A stretch of 10,207 nt of DNA from JBBIVP01 sp037439705 [NCBI: bacterium] (lineage in GTDB: Bacteria; JBBIVP01): assembly GCA_037439705.1 (NCBI GenBank), contig JBBIVP010000065.1:1-10207 (forward strand), read 5' to 3'. Below, in pieces: positions 1-6,384 of this stretch. A model generated the notes under the pieces. It made no database searches. It had not been told where the DNA came from and saw only the letters and a list, made by a program, of their open reading frames with translations. Position numbers and translations under genes: made by a program. The stretch's first letter is position 1; every line of letters starts with the position of its first letter.

Positions 1-492
1 TTGAGTTATGCATTTTACCTTTTAAAATTGAGGGAATCTGGATTCAGTTCATCGCTTGTTCCCGCAGGATATTTTCTTTTTAACATCGTATATGCAAGCG
101 TCTCATACCCAGTTGGAATTTTATCAGATAGAATTGGTGGACTTAAAGTCCTTTTGATTGGATACATAATTCATACTCTTGTAAATTTTATTGCCATTTT
201 CACATATTCGGTGCCTTCTGGAATATTCCTTATGCTTGCGTACGGAATAGGAATGGGAATAACCGAGGCAATAGGAAGAAGAACAGTGGCTGACCTCTCA
301 AAGGTTGGAGAAAGGGGAAGGGCTTACGGAATTTTTCATTTCCTTCTCGGGGTGGTAATTCTTCCTGCAAATGCCATTGCTGGATTTTTGTGGGATAAAT
401 TCGGAAGCCATTGGACATTTATTTTTGCGACATCTATGTGTTTTATTTCCTTTATTATGATGGTATGCTACCTGAAAATACAAAAGCAGTAA
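1..492 (+). CDS. Major facilitator superfamily (MFS) transporter, C-terminal part
   Basis: The frame is open from the first base of the window, so the true start lies upstream and the TTG at base 1 is not taken as a start. The 163 visible residues are less than half of a usual MFS protein (about 400). They contain about five hydrophobic segments. A PVGILSDRIG loop (residues 37-46) matches the G-x-x-x-D-R-x-G signature of MFS loops 2-3 and 8-9. A charged stretch, RRTVADLSKVGERGRAYG (93-110), is typical of the cytoplasmic loop before the last two helices. The protein is an inner-membrane, presumably proton-coupled or facilitative carrier. The substrate cannot be read from this part. Its last 28 nt overlap the start of a zinc dehydrogenase, suggesting co-translation and perhaps a sugar or polyol substrate (inference). 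The stop is TAA at 490-492. Confidence 0.85.
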   Translation: MSYAFYLLKLRESGFSSSLVPAGYFLFNIVYASVSYPVGILSDRIGGLKVLLIGYIIHTLVNFIAIFTYSVPSGIFLMLAYGIGMGITEAIGRRTVADLSKVGERGRAYGIFHFLLGVVILPANAIAGFLWDKFGSHWTFIFATSMCFISFIMMVCYLKIQKQ

Positions 493-1514
493 TTTTTGAA
501 GATAAAAACAGAGTTTCCATAAGAGAAATTCCTATAGGCACCTTAAAAAATGGTGAGATTTTACTGAAGGTGATTTTTTGTTCAATATGCGGAAGTGATA
601 TAAGAATGTTAAGACATGGGCACAGAAGGGTTAAGTTTCCAATTATTGCCGGTCATGAGATTCTTGGAGAGGTTTTTTACTCTAAAAACAAAAAATTCTC
701 TGAAGGAGACCTGGTTGTTGTTCATCCCAGAATTGTCTGCAGAAAATGTATTTATTGTCAAAAAGTAGATTTCATACACTGCTCAAACACAAAAAGCATA
801 GGATTTGACATACCGGGCGGATTTTCAGAGTACATAATCCTTCCAGAAGAACCAGTAGAAGGAGAAAATGTTTTAAAAGTTAGAAGTTCCGAAAAACACT
901 ATACCCTTTCAGAACCATTAGCGTGTGTTTTGAGGGTTTACAGAGAGAAATTACCCGAAGGTGAGGTGGGAATTATAGGAGATGGTCCAATAGCATTTCT
1001 CCATGCTTTTTTCCTCAGAACAAAAGGAATAGATTCAAAAATTTTTGGAAAAAACAGATGGAGAATGGAATTTTTAAGAAAACACGGGTTTAATGTCTGC
1101 AAAGAAGAAATCCCGGAGTCCTGTGATTTTATAATTATCTGTGCATCGCATTATTCGGCTTTTGAAAGGGGAATAAAAATGGCAAAAAAGGGAGGAACCA
1201 TTATTGCCTTCAGCGGTATTGACGGAATTGTTAGAAACTCAAAATTCATTCTAAATCAAATCCATTATAAAGAGTTGAAAATTTCAGGATATCATGCCTC
1301 CCTTCCCGAAGATATGCCGGAAGCGTTAGGTTTTATTGAAAAATTTCCTTCTGTGGCGGAGATTATAACCCACGAGTTTCCGCTTGAAAAATTTTTAGAA
1401 GGGATAAGGGTTCTTAAAAGAAGAAAGGCGATGAAGGTAATAATTACTTATGGAGAATATAGCAAAAACGATTGTCTCTTGGATTCTATTTGCCAGAAAT
1501 CTATGAAGTGGTAA
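465..1514 (+). CDS. Zinc-dependent medium-chain dehydrogenase (alcohol/polyol/threonine dehydrogenase-like)
   Basis: This is a 349-residue cytoplasmic NAD(P)-dependent oxidoreductase of the zinc MDR family. From the ATG at 465 one sees the catalytic-zinc motif CGSD (Cys42), GHE (His64-Glu65) and SEPLAC (Glu150), the usual third ligand. The structural-zinc cysteines are Cys92, Cys95, Cys98 and Cys106. The Rossmann turn is around GIIGDGP (169-175). EPLAC and overall length resemble sorbitol, threonine and related polyol dehydrogenases; the substrate is not determinable. The frame is open upstream to 411, but the ATG at 465 puts the conserved KAVIFED strand at the N-terminus, as in relatives, and keeps the overlap with the MFS gene to 28 nt. 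The C-terminus runs about 20 residues past the usual MKVII end, with an unremarkable tail. Confidence 0.88.
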   Translation: MLPENTKAVIFEDKNRVSIREIPIGTLKNGEILLKVIFCSICGSDIRMLRHGHRRVKFPIIAGHEILGEVFYSKNKKFSEGDLVVVHPRIVCRKCIYCQKVDFIHCSNTKSIGFDIPGGFSEYIILPEEPVEGENVLKVRSSEKHYTLSEPLACVLRVYREKLPEGEVGIIGDGPIAFLHAFFLRTKGIDSKIFGKNRWRMEFLRKHGFNVCKEEIPESCDFIIICASHYSAFERGIKMAKKGGTIIAFSGIDGIVRNSKFILNQIHYKELKISGYHASLPEDMPEALGFIEKFPSVAEIITHEFPLEKFLEGIRVLKRRKAMKVIITYGEYSKNDCLLDSICQKSMKW

Positions 1515-1517
1515 AAT
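1490..1517 (+). promoter_or_regulatory. Putative sigma70-type promoter for pfkA
   Basis: TTGCCA (1490-1495, five of six matches to TTGACA) is followed after 16 nt by TAAAAT (1512-1517, five of six matches to TATAAT). The -10 box overlaps the TAA stop of the dehydrogenase gene. Transcription would start near 1524, giving a leader of about 34 nt that contains the strong ribosome binding site of pfkA. In AT-rich DNA such matches also arise by chance. The support is the position, immediately before a gene whose product is needed independently of the upstream pair. Confidence 0.4.
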
Positions 1518-1547
1518 ATATTCATGCTTTTAGAACAAAACTGCTGT

Positions 1548-1552
1548 GGAGG
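1548..1552 (+). promoter_or_regulatory. Shine-Dalgarno site that fixes the pfkA start
   Basis: GGAGG lies 5 nt before the ATG at 1558. An in-frame GTG at 1546-1548 would be an earlier start, but its last base is the first G of this site. The GTG is therefore part of the ribosome binding site and the ATG at 1558 is the start. Confidence 0.8.
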
Positions 1553-1557
1553 ATAAA

Positions 1558-2535
1558 ATGAAAAAAATTAAAAGAATTGGTTTACTGACAAGCGGAGGGG
1601 ATGCACCTGGAATGAATGCCTGCATAAGAGCAGTTGTGAGAACCGCTATCAAAAAGGGGATTGATGTGATGGGGATAAAGAGGGGATATGAAGGGCTCAT
1701 AAACGATGAAATAAAGAAACTTGAAAGGATAAGCGTATCCAATATAATCCACCTCGGAGGAACAATCCTCGGGACTTCAAGAAGTGAAGAATTTAAAACA
1801 AAGGAAGGAAGAAAAAAGGCGTTGGAAAACATCCAGAAGCACAAAATTGATTCACTTATTATTATAGGTGGAGATGGCTCATTCAGGGGAGCCAAAGAAT
1901 TTTCCGATGAAACAGGAATTCCTGTTATAGGAATCCCTGGAAGCATTGACAATGATATTTACGGGACAGATTACACAATTGGATTTGATACTGCTTTAAA
2001 TACTGCTCTTGATGCGGTTGACAGAATAAGGGATACTGCAACTTCACACGAAAGGATTTTTTATGTTGAGGTGATGGGAAGGTTAAGCGGATTTATAGCC
2101 CTTGAATCAGCCATAGCAGGAGGAGCTGAAACTGTGATAATACCGGAAACAAAAACAAGCATTTCGGAGATTGCTCATCTTATTAAAACAAGTTATGAGA
2201 AAGGTAAGAGGAGCATAATAATCATAGTTGCAGAAGGTGATGAATCTGGAAATGCCTTTCAAATAGCACAAAAGGTTTATAATATCACAAAACTGGACTA
2301 CAGGGTCTGCATTCTCGGACACATCCAGAGGGGTGGAAGGCCAACTGCAAGAGATAGAATTCTTGCTACAAAACTCGGTTACTATGCGGTTGAAGGACTT
2401 CTTGATGGTGAAAGGGATGTTATGGTTGGAGAATTAAAGGGTGAAATCACATTTACTCCTCTTACCGAAGTGATAACAAAAAAGAAAATTCTTGATGCGA
2501 AACTTTCTTACCTCGTTGAACTTCTCGGAAAATAA
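1558..2535 (+). CDS. pfkA: ATP-dependent 6-phosphofructokinase
   Basis: This cytoplasmic glycolytic enzyme phosphorylates fructose 6-phosphate to fructose 1,6-bisphosphate. At 325 residues it has the length of bacterial PfkA (about 320). Visible motifs are TSGGDAPGMN (11-20, nucleotide binding), GGDGS (104-108), PGSIDND (127-133, catalytic Asp131 with Asp133), MGR (173-175) and GHIQRGG (254-260) followed by PTARDR, which bind the sugar phosphate. Gly107 in GGDGS and Gly128 in PGSIDND are the residues expected in ATP-using enzymes; PPi-dependent forms usually have Asp and Lys there. The start is the ATG at 1558, preceded by GGAGG. The gene follows the dehydrogenase by 43 nt and probably has its own promoter. 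Its TAA stop is one base from the stop of the convergent protease gene. Confidence 0.96.
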   Translation: MKKIKRIGLLTSGGDAPGMNACIRAVVRTAIKKGIDVMGIKRGYEGLINDEIKKLERISVSNIIHLGGTILGTSRSEEFKTKEGRKKALENIQKHKIDSLIIIGGDGSFRGAKEFSDETGIPVIGIPGSIDNDIYGTDYTIGFDTALNTALDAVDRIRDTATSHERIFYVEVMGRLSGFIALESAIAGGAETVIIPETKTSISEIAHLIKTSYEKGKRSIIIIVAEGDESGNAFQIAQKVYNITKLDYRVCILGHIQRGGRPTARDRILATKLGYYAVEGLLDGERDVMVGELKGEITFTPLTEVITKKKILDAKLSYLVELLGK

Positions 2536-2536
2536 A

Positions 2537-3991
2537 CTATTCAACCTTTTTAGATAGAAAAGAAAACAGAGGCGTTATCAGGTCAAGAAAATCTCTTTCG
2601 TGATATAAAATCTGTGATGGAAATTTATCAATTTCCTTTTCAATGGCGCTCCTTATAGTTTTTTCACTTCTCCAATCCTGATAGATTTTAAAATCTAAAT
2701 AATTTAGCCATATTCCGCCGCAGAAATTACACCTTCTCAAATTTATTTCTTCAGGGAGATTCCTGTCCTGAATTCTACTTAGTGAAATTCCACAGCGAGG
2801 ACAGATAAAATTTCCGCTTGATTCATACTTCTTCCACAACCTCTCCATATCAGGACGATTCAACTTTTGACAGTCGGTAGAATTACCGATTGCATAGAGT
2901 TCCCATGCATCAAACCATATTCCTCCGCATTTTTGACACTGGTCAATTTTTACAAATGTGCCAATGGATGTTTTCATTGAGACTTCCCTCATTTCGCTTT
3001 CGCATTCCGGGCAGATAGCCGGTTCTTTTTCCGACATTTTTTTCAGAACCTCGGAAGGAGATACATGAGCCATTCTCGCAAGTATCTCAATTCTTCTTTT
3101 TATCGGGGGATGGGTATTAAAAAGGTTAGAAAAGAAATCCTCTCTGTCGGATAAATCCCTTCTCATCGGGTCGGCAATAAATATGTGTGCAGTCGCATAA
3201 TACCTTCCAGAGGCATTTTTGAGCCTGTTTGAATACTTCATTATCTTGTTTAACGCTTTAGCAAGAGCGAGTGGATTTCTTGTCAATTCAGCTGATATGG
3301 CATCTGCATTGTATTCTTTCCACCTTGAAATAGCCATGGTTGTAAGTCTTGAAATAAGAGGCGATAAAATTACAAAAATCAGAACCAAAAATCCCGCTAT
3401 CAGAAATGGAGTTTTTGCTAACCTTTTTATTTTAACCTTCCTGAAATAAAGACCTTTAAACCAGTCAGAAACAAGGAGAAATGCTCCCCATGTTATTGAA
3501 AGCAATAAAAACAGAAGAGAATCCCTTGATTTTATGTGCCCGAATTCGTGGGCTACAACGCCCTGCAATTCTTCTCTTGTCATGCTATGTATAAGTCCAA
3601 GGGTCAAGCATAGATTGGCTCTTTCTGGTGAAAGTGCAATGACCATTGCGTTAGGAAATTCTTCGTTAATTACATATACAGAAGGTTCCGGGACTCCCGC
3701 AGAAATGGAGATTTCTTTTACCACATTCATAGCCCTTTTGAAAGGCAGGGTTTTAAACTTTGAAATTGGTTCCGCTCCTAAAGCGATAAGAATAATTTTA
3801 TCTCCGGACAGATAACCTGTTAAGGTAATAGCAGATGAAATCAAAAAGGCTAAAATTGTAAAAAGGGGAAATTTAAGGGAATAGAAGAAAAAGTCAATAA
3901 ATCCTCCCACCATCAAAAAGAAAAGTATGAAAAACAAAATGGAAATAAAAATTTTTCTATTGTTCTCTTTTTGAACTTCTAAAAAATCCAA
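2537..3991 (-). CDS. HtpX-like M48 membrane metalloprotease with two C-terminal zinc-ribbon domains
   Basis: A 484-residue integral membrane protease. Two N-terminal hydrophobic segments (about 14-37 and 41-62) precede the M48 peptidase domain. The zinc site is HEFGH (148-152) with Glu226 in the KEYNAD motif as the third ligand. Two further hydrophobic segments (159-175, 195-213) lie between them, as in HtpX. THPP (293-296) is the conserved M48 end motif. Unlike classical HtpX (about 290 residues), the protein continues into two TFIIB-type zinc ribbons, each CxxC...CxxCGGIW: Cys327/330/352/355 and Cys397/400/421/424. HtpX-type proteases degrade damaged membrane proteins; the ribbons may hold substrate or partner (inference). 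The start is a TTG, 2 nt after the lemA-like stop and without a clear Shine-Dalgarno site, so translation is probably coupled. The next in-frame Met would remove the first membrane segment. Confidence 0.92.
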   Translation of the reverse strand: MDFLEVQKENNRKIFISILFFILFFLMVGGFIDFFFYSLKFPLFTILAFLISSAITLTGYLSGDKIILIALGAEPISKFKTLPFKRAMNVVKEISISAGVPEPSVYVINEEFPNAMVIALSPERANLCLTLGLIHSMTREELQGVVAHEFGHIKSRDSLLFLLLSITWGAFLLVSDWFKGLYFRKVKIKRLAKTPFLIAGFLVLIFVILSPLISRLTTMAISRWKEYNADAISAELTRNPLALAKALNKIMKYSNRLKNASGRYYATAHIFIADPMRRDLSDREDFFSNLFNTHPPIKRRIEILARMAHVSPSEVLKKMSEKEPAICPECESEMREVSMKTSIGTFVKIDQCQKCGGIWFDAWELYAIGNSTDCQKLNRPDMERLWKKYESSGNFICPRCGISLSRIQDRNLPEEINLRRCNFCGGIWLNYLDFKIYQDWRSEKTIRSAIEKEIDKFPSQILYHERDFLDLITPLFSFLSKKVE

Positions 3992-3993
3992 TG

Positions 3994-4545
3994 TCAGATA
4001 CTGAGTTTTAAGGATGGAGCTTTCCGGGTTTCTTCCTCTGTCTCAAAAAGTTCAACTTCACGAAATCCAAAAATTTTTGCTATCAGGAATGAAGGAAAAA
4101 TCCGCTGATAGATGTTGAACCTTGTTGCAATATCATTGTAAAACTGCCTTGCAAAAGCAATTTGATTTTCTGTCGTCCTGAGTTCTTCCTGAAGTTCTAA
4201 AAGGTTTTTATTGGATTTTAATTCTGGATAATTTTCAACCACAGCCAGCAATTTCATAATAGAATCACTCAACTGAGATTCTGCTTTTCCCTTTTCCTTT
4301 ATTCCCTCGGTCTGCATAGCCCTCGCTCTTGCTTCAGTCACTTTTATGAGGGTTTCCCTTTCAAATTTCATGTATCCTTTGAGGAGTTCAACAAGATTCG
4401 GGATGAGGTCGTATCTTCTCTTCAACTGAACATCTATCTGCCTCCATGCATTCTGAACATGAGCGCGAAGCCTAACAAGTTTGTTAAAAGTAAATAAAAC
4501 CCATAATATTATAACCAGAATTACTGCTAAAATCAGATAACCCAC
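3994..4545 (-). CDS. lemA: LemA family protein
   Basis: A 183-residue membrane-anchored protein. One N-terminal hydrophobic segment (2-20) is followed by a long helical, probably coiled-coil region. The LemA signature is NAWRQIDVQLKRRYDLIPNL (32-51), then E-L-L-K-G-Y. A second conserved part, around ENQIAFARQFYNDIATRFN (126-144), ends in P-S-F-L-I-A-K-I-F-G-F. The length is normal for the family. Its biochemical role is not settled; lemA genes repeatedly sit next to htpX-type proteases, as here, and may help that system at the membrane. The start is GTG at 4545, directly after the secG TAG stop. An AAGGGG Shine-Dalgarno site (plus-strand 4551-4556) lies inside the end of secG. The stop is TGA. 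Confidence 0.93.
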   Translation of the reverse strand: MGYLILAVILVIILWVLFTFNKLVRLRAHVQNAWRQIDVQLKRRYDLIPNLVELLKGYMKFERETLIKVTEARARAMQTEGIKEKGKAESQLSDSIMKLLAVVENYPELKSNKNLLELQEELRTTENQIAFARQFYNDIATRFNIYQRIFPSFLIAKIFGFREVELFETEEETRKAPSLKLSI

Positions 4546-4830
4546 CTATTCCCCTTCTGGAGTTACTGGCTGTTCCTGCTGAACTGGTTTATAGATTGTT
4601 TTATGAGTCTTTGTGATATAAGCAATTGAAAATGATGTAATGAGAAAAATTATTGCCGCCCACACTGTTACTTTTTCAAGAATGTTGGCGGGTCCACCCA
4701 CACCGAACAGGCTCTGTCCTGCTCCTCCAAAAGCCATCCCCAGATCAGTTCCTCTTCCAGATTGCAGTAAAACCACGAGTATCAGGAACACACATGCAAT
4801 TACATGAAGTGTTATAAGCAATGTATACAT
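4546..4830 (-). CDS. secG: Preprotein translocase subunit SecG
   Basis: A 94-residue inner-membrane subunit of the SecYEG protein-export channel. It has two hydrophobic segments (about 3-23 and 54-74). The family hallmark VLLQSGRGTDLG (20-31) and GGAGQSLFG (35-43) lie in the loop between them, followed by a short polar tail. The ATG at 4830 follows an A-rich leader with only a weak AGAAAATGA ribosome-binding match. It is the first of three closely packed genes (secG, lemA-like, M48 protease), linking protein export with membrane quality control. Transcription must begin in the divergent 114-nt gap upstream. Confidence 0.95.
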   Translation of the reverse strand: MYTLLITLHVIACVFLILVVLLQSGRGTDLGMAFGGAGQSLFGVGGPANILEKVTVWAAIIFLITSFSIAYITKTHKTIYKPVQQEQPVTPEGE

Positions 4831-4840
4831 TTCATTTTCT

Positions 4841-4868
4841 AAATTAGCACAAATTTTTTTTAAATCAA
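4841..4868 (-). promoter_or_regulatory. Weak candidate promoter for the secG operon
   Basis: Read on the minus strand, TTGATT (plus 4868-4863) is followed after 16 nt by TAATTT (plus 4846-4841), with a TG one base upstream that makes an extended -10 element. The predicted transcription start would leave only a few leader bases before the secG ATG at 4830. That makes the candidate doubtful unless the message is nearly leaderless. The rest of the 114-nt divergent gap (4831-4944) shows no convincing promoter for the plus-strand methyltransferase and no operator-like palindrome. Confidence 0.22.
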
Positions 4869-4944
4869 GTAGTTTTTGTGGAACAATATGGAGATAATTA
4901 CCATAGAGAAAGAAGTTGGAGATTTGAGTTAAAAGGGATAAAAT

Positions 4945-5487
4945 ATGAGCATGGAAAAGGAAGATATAAATGCAAGCCTTTACAGGAAAAAAAGATACAG
5001 CACTCCTGACCAGTTTGTAGTTGACCTTCTTGAAAAAAGAAAAATGCTGAAAATCCTTTCCAAATATGCTCCATTTAGGAATGCTCTTGATATTCCCTGC
5101 GGGTACGGAAGAAATGCTGAAAGAATAAGAAAGTTCTCCAAAAACCTGGTCGGGTGTGATATATCAAAAAATATGCTCCTTAAAGCAATTGAAAATTACG
5201 AGTACCTTGTCAGATGTGACATTAAAAACCTGCCTTTTAAAGATAACTCGTTTGACCTTGTGGTTTGTATAAGGCTTTTCCATCACTTTGAATTAGAAGA
5301 AATAAAAACATCCATTGATGAACTCTTGAGGGTTTCACGAAGTTTTATACTTTTCTCCTTTTACAAACCCGTAAAAATTCACAGATTTTTCCGAAAAATC
5401 AGAGGACTACCAGAAAGAATAAAAAGGCAGAAGTGCTACACTCAGAACCATTACTTCCCCTTATCTATGCGCAGCAATTTGTTTTGA
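4945..5487 (+). CDS. Class I SAM-dependent methyltransferase, apparently lacking its C-terminal end
   Basis: A 180-residue methyltransferase (methyltransferase-11 type). Motif I is LDIPCGYGR (48-56), which binds S-adenosylmethionine. The acidic end of strand 2 is in GCDIS (Asp72), and Asp92 with the LPFKDNSFDLVVC stretch (96-108) covers motifs II-III. The fifth strand is RSFILFSFY (132-140). The usual sixth and seventh strands, some 40-60 more residues, are missing: the frame ends in a TGA-TAA double stop soon after KCYTQNHYFPL. Downstream DNA to about 5570 still reads as plausible protein in more than one frame, so a frameshift or nonsense change near 5440-5490 is likely (inference). The start has AAAGGGA 6 nt upstream; a second ATG follows at 4951. 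It converges on a broken LPS kinase gene, so a role in cell-surface sugar modification is possible. The methyl acceptor is unknown. Confidence 0.8.
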   Translation: MSMEKEDINASLYRKKRYSTPDQFVVDLLEKRKMLKILSKYAPFRNALDIPCGYGRNAERIRKFSKNLVGCDISKNMLLKAIENYEYLVRCDIKNLPFKDNSFDLVVCIRLFHHFELEEIKTSIDELLRVSRSFILFSFYKPVKIHRFFRKIRGLPERIKRQKCYTQNHYFPLSMRSNLF

Positions 5488-5571
5488 TAAAAAAATACCA
5501 TAACACTCTTTAAGAACTTAAAAATCCAAACGGGTTATTGCCCTGTCCTGCCCCTCTATTTCTTAAGCTTT

Positions 5572-6380
5572 TCAATAAATGCCTTTATTAATATACAATT
5601 GCTCTTCAATCAAAAAGCGAGGAATATTTCTCACTTTTTGAATAAATCTACCAAACAACCTGTCAAATAACCTGACAAAAAATCTTCTTATCCTTCTCAA
5701 TTTTCTGAGTTTTATGAAGAGAAGGATTAAATTTTTAAAAATCCATGGATGGTTCATGCCCTTCATGTACTCCGAAATAAAAACCCTTTCAAATCCATGG
5801 AGGTCAATTCTTGAAATCTCAATTGCCCTTTTAAAAGCAGAAAGCGGTTTTCTTAAAATCCTTGCCCTGTTTATGTCAATAACATAAATTTTATCTCATT
5901 TAAGAAGAAAATTTGAAAGATTGAGGTCTCTGTGGTAAATAGATTTTTCGTGGATTTTTTTGTCAGTTCCGAAATCCTTTTTATTATAAACTCTTTCTCC
6001 CATCTGCTTTCAGTCTTAAGAAGGGCTTCGCGAGCGGTAAGATGCTCTCCTATATCCTCTGTAACATAAATGTCCTCAACCACAAACCCCATTTTTCTTT
6101 TTTCAAATGAAAGAATGGATTCAGGAGTATCTATTCCATTTTTCCTCATATAAATACCTGTTAAAAAACACCTGAAGGAAGAGGACATTCTTAACGGGCT
6201 GAAGATAAAAGAAAACGGTTTCTTTCTTTTGAAAATTTTAACGAAGAAATTTCTATTCCTGCAAGAAAATCTCCCAAGTATGTTAGGCCCCATCCTTACA
6301 ATTTCACACTTTCCTTCCTTTATGAGTTTTAAAATCTCCCTCTTCTCCTCTTCGTTCAGAGAAGAAACAGTCCTTTCCAC
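5572..6380 (-). pseudogene. Kdo/WaaP-type lipopolysaccharide kinase, broken by a frameshift and an in-frame stop
   Basis: Joining frames gives a kinase of about 270 residues, near the family's usual length. The first frame (6380 to about 5962) carries an N-lobe with a FFVKIFKRKKP segment (candidate ATP-binding lysine) and VVEDIYVTEDIG. At a run of seven T on the plus strand (5955-5961; A on the coding strand) the frame must shift, as if one A were missing. The catalytic loop then reads YHRDLNLSNFLLK. A TGA (5898-5896) follows at once, and the metal-binding strand IYVIDINRAR and a basic, amphipathic C-terminus continue in that frame to TGA at 5572. Without correction the first frame ends at 5871, before the catalytic Asp. 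Such kinases phosphorylate Kdo or heptose of the LPS core at the cytoplasmic membrane face. I chose the GTG at 6380 (GAGAAG site 7 nt upstream, 4 nt after the MEMO gene stop) over a TTG at 6401. Genuine decay or sequencing error are both possible. Confidence 0.82.
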
Positions 6381-6384
6381 AAAT

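Noticed and set aside
411-464. Dehydrogenase start at ATG 411
   Set aside because: The extra 18 residues are aromatic-rich out-of-frame readings of the MFS gene's last membrane segment and have no counterpart in zinc dehydrogenases.
1546-1557. Earlier GTG start for pfkA, adding four residues
   Set aside because: The GTG overlaps the GGAGG ribosome binding site of the ATG at 1558, and family members begin directly at the KRIGLLTSGGDAPG strand.
1530-1952. Open frame on the minus strand opposite pfkA
   Set aside because: It lies antisense to the unmistakable pfkA nucleotide-binding motifs; its hydrophobic look is a by-product of the complementary codons.
5508-5521. TTTAAGAACTTAAA inverted repeat as a terminator between the convergent methyltransferase and kinase genes
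   Set aside because: The loop would be only two bases, the stem is A/T-rich and no proper T-run follows.
5896-5898. TGA read as glycine (alternative genetic code) in the kinase gene
   Set aside because: The MEMO gene ends at TGA where its family ends, with no sensible protein beyond; the lemA-like gene also ends in TGA. The kinase would still need a frameshift.
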